From an uncultured Prevotellaceae bacterium (GTDB taxonomy: Bacteria; Bacteroidota; Bacteroidia; Bacteroidales; Bacteroidaceae), in the NCBI GenBank assembly GCA_946406555.1, contig CAMJLB010000018.1:1-34501 (forward strand): a DNA stretch of 34,501 nucleotides, given 5' to 3'. The notes beneath the pieces are model-generated. The model searched no databases. It was not told the origin of the DNA and saw only the letters and a program-made list of their open reading frames with translations. This document shows, piece after piece, positions 33,060 to 34,501 of this stretch. Numbering within the stretch: the stretch's first letter is position 1; each line of letters starts with the position of its first letter. A program made the position numbers and the translations under genes.

Positions 33060-34406
33060 ATGAAAGTTACCGACAACGCAACCATTAAGAAAGTGAGCCT
33101 GTTCATCGAAAGTCATGGTCTGCTACAGCCTGGCCAGCGATGTCTGGCTGCCCTCAGCGGAGGAGCCGACAGCATCGCAATGACACTTATACTCAAACAG
33201 TTAGGCTATTCCGTTGAAGCAGTACATTGCAACTTTCACCTTCGGGGCGACGAGAGCAAGCGCGACGAATTGTTTGTGCAGGATTTTTGCCGAGATCAAG
33301 GCATCGAACTTCATCGTGCCCATTTCGATACCCGAACCTATGCACAGCTACATGGCATCAGCATCGAGATGGCGGCACGCGAACTGCGCTATGGTTATTT
33401 CCGCAGGTTGCTCAACGACACCAACATCACCACCCTATGTGTAGCCCATCATCGCGATGACAACGTAGAGACCATGCTCATCAATCTTATCCGAGGCACT
33501 GGCATCCACGGGCTGGTAGGCATCAGACCACTCAACAACTATGTTGTACGCCCCCTACTCTGCCTCGACCGTCACGAGATAGAAATCTTCCTGCAGCAGC
33601 AGAAGCAGTCATTCGTCATTGACAGCACAAACCTCGTAGCCGACGTAATGCGAAACAAGATACGGCTCAATCTGCTACCCATGCTAAAAGACATCAATCC
33701 TTCTGTGGTAGAAAGCTTGCAACATACAGCCGAACAAATGGCACAGGCAGAGAAAGTTTACGATGAATACGTTCGTTTTTCCATTGAAAAGCTTGTCGAA
33801 AATGACACCATGTGCATCAATGAGCTAAGAGCATGTGCATCGCCCGACATCATTCTCTATGAATGGCTACGAACCTATGGCTTCTCACCAGCAACGATAC
33901 GCCAGCTGTCGCAACATCTCGATGCTAACACTGGCACCTCCTGGAGTTCACAGACACACGAGATAGCCATTGATCGGGGAAGACTGATTGTTGAGTCAAA
34001 GCCTGTTTCCGAATTGCCTGTCATGAAAATACCAGAAGCTGGGAACTATATCTATCAGTCAGACAGTAAGTTCGTCATAACAGTCTCAAGCGATTTACAG
34101 ATACTGCGCGACCGCAATCACGCATGCCTTGATGCGTCGAAAGTGACCTTTCCACTCACCATTCGCCCCACCAAAGAAGGCGACCGCTTCGTGCCGCTGG
34201 GCATGAAAGGCAGCCGCCTGCTCAGCGATTTCCTCACCGACCAGAAACTTTCTGTCTTCGAACGCCGCCGACAGCTGGTGGTTACCGATGCCAGCAATAC
34301 CATTATCTGGGTTGTAGGTCAACGACCCGACCAGCGGTTCTGCATCACAGAAAACACCCTACAACGCTTGCTCATCGGCTTTTGTAAAAAAAGGGAATGG
34401 TCATGA
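33060..34406 (+). CDS. tilS: tRNA(Ile)-lysidine synthetase
   Basis: TilS converts C34 of the CAU-anticodon tRNA-Ile to lysidine so that it reads AUA; it is essential in most bacteria. The 448-residue protein has the PP-loop ATP pyrophosphatase motif LSGGADSIAMTL (about 31-42), EAVHCNFHLRGDES and CVAHHRDDNVETMLINLIRGTGIHGLVG. A linker and the C-terminal TilS substrate-binding domain follow (TIRPTKEGDRFVPLGMKGSRLLSDFL ... VVGQRPDQRF). The length is normal. It starts 42 bases after rlmI in the same direction and ends just before a bidirectional terminator. Confidence 0.96.
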   Translation: MKVTDNATIKKVSLFIESHGLLQPGQRCLAALSGGADSIAMTLILKQLGYSVEAVHCNFHLRGDESKRDELFVQDFCRDQGIELHRAHFDTRTYAQLHGISIEMAARELRYGYFRRLLNDTNITTLCVAHHRDDNVETMLINLIRGTGIHGLVGIRPLNNYVVRPLLCLDRHEIEIFLQQQKQSFVIDSTNLVADVMRNKIRLNLLPMLKDINPSVVESLQHTAEQMAQAEKVYDEYVRFSIEKLVENDTMCINELRACASPDIILYEWLRTYGFSPATIRQLSQHLDANTGTSWSSQTHEIAIDRGRLIVESKPVSELPVMKIPEAGNYIYQSDSKFVITVSSDLQILRDRNHACLDASKVTFPLTIRPTKEGDRFVPLGMKGSRLLSDFLTDQKLSVFERRRQLVVTDASNTIIWVVGQRPDQRFCITENTLQRLLIGFCKKREWS

Positions 34407-34449
34407 AAAAGAAAGAGGATATGTCATCATAGCACATCCTCTTTCTTTT
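34407..34449. terminator. Bidirectional terminator between tilS and tRNA-Thr
   Basis: AAAAGAAAGAGGAT (34407-34420) pairs perfectly with ATCCTCTTTCTTTT (34436-34449) around a 15-base loop. The arms are A-rich on one side and T-rich on the other, so each direction ends in a T-rich tract. It would serve tilS on the plus strand and the tRNA on the minus strand. Confidence 0.82.
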
Positions 34450-34450
34450 G

Positions 34451-34501
34451 AGCCGATACCCGGACTCGAACCGGGGACCCACGCATTACGAATGCGTTGC
34501 T
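34451..34501 (-). tRNA. tRNA-Thr (anticodon CGU), 5' part cut by window edge
   Basis: On the minus strand the anticodon arm ACGCA-TTCGTAA-TGCGT gives anticodon CGT, which reads ACG (Thr). It is followed by a variable loop, a T arm CCCGG-TTCGAGT-CCGGG, the 3' acceptor strand TATCGGC and a discriminator T. This acceptor strand matches that of E. coli tRNA-Thr. The terminal CCA is not encoded. The D arm and 5' acceptor strand lie outside the window. Confidence 0.93.

Overview
The window reads as chromosome from a member of the Bacteroidota, most likely a Prevotella/Segatella-type member of the Bacteroidales. Three things point there. Several genes are preceded by the Bacteroidota -7 promoter element TAnnTTTG, and Shine-Dalgarno sequences are not apparent. 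The gene content is typical of the group (FtsK-LolA-DUF5687, a fused malic enzyme/phosphotransacetylase, a LysM-free LptF/G permease next to tgt and lon). A secreted pectate lyase ends in the short basic C-terminal cassette seen on many exported Prevotella proteins. There are no insertion sequences, phage genes, CRISPR arrays or rRNA genes.

Left block (1-13933, all minus strand). Reading in the direction of transcription from 13933: a four-zinc-ribbon protein, a membrane Ser/Thr protein kinase, a 1104-residue protein with four AAA+ domains and an N-terminal zinc ribbon, a zinc-ribbon/FHA protein, a PP2C phosphatase, homoserine O-acetyltransferase (metAA), a U32-family protein, a zinc-ribbon membrane lipoprotein, and lysS, which has its own promoter and runs off the left edge. 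The first five genes form a compact eukaryotic-like phospho-signalling cassette: writer (kinase), eraser (PP2C), phosphothreonine reader (FHA) and a multi-domain AAA+ machine. Zinc ribbons recur on the partner proteins. One promoter with a perfect 14-bp palindrome near the expected transcription start precedes the set. This is the most unusual part of the window.

Middle. A roughly 715-base divergent intergenic region (13934-14648) holds the cassette promoter, the lon promoter and several unexplained repeats, including a clustered AATTCAG/CTGAATT heptamer. To the right, on the plus strand, are lon, tgt (4-base overlap), an LptF/LptG permease and a DEAD-box helicase. The helicase converges, with a single base between stop codons, on folK-like/maeB (minus strand). 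maeB and a TetR-family regulator diverge from a 126-base region that has a promoter for each and a near-palindrome between them.

Right. An orphan pectate lyase (minus) is insulated from tetR by a strong hairpin terminator. Next comes a tightly overlapped ftsK-lolA-DUF5687 operon (minus). Diverging from ftsK on the plus strand are an RNase D-like 3'-5' exonuclease, an RlmI-type rRNA methyltransferase (29-base overlap) and tilS. tilS ends at a bidirectional terminator shared with a tRNA-Thr(CGU) that is cut by the right edge. This end is dominated by RNA maturation and translation functions.
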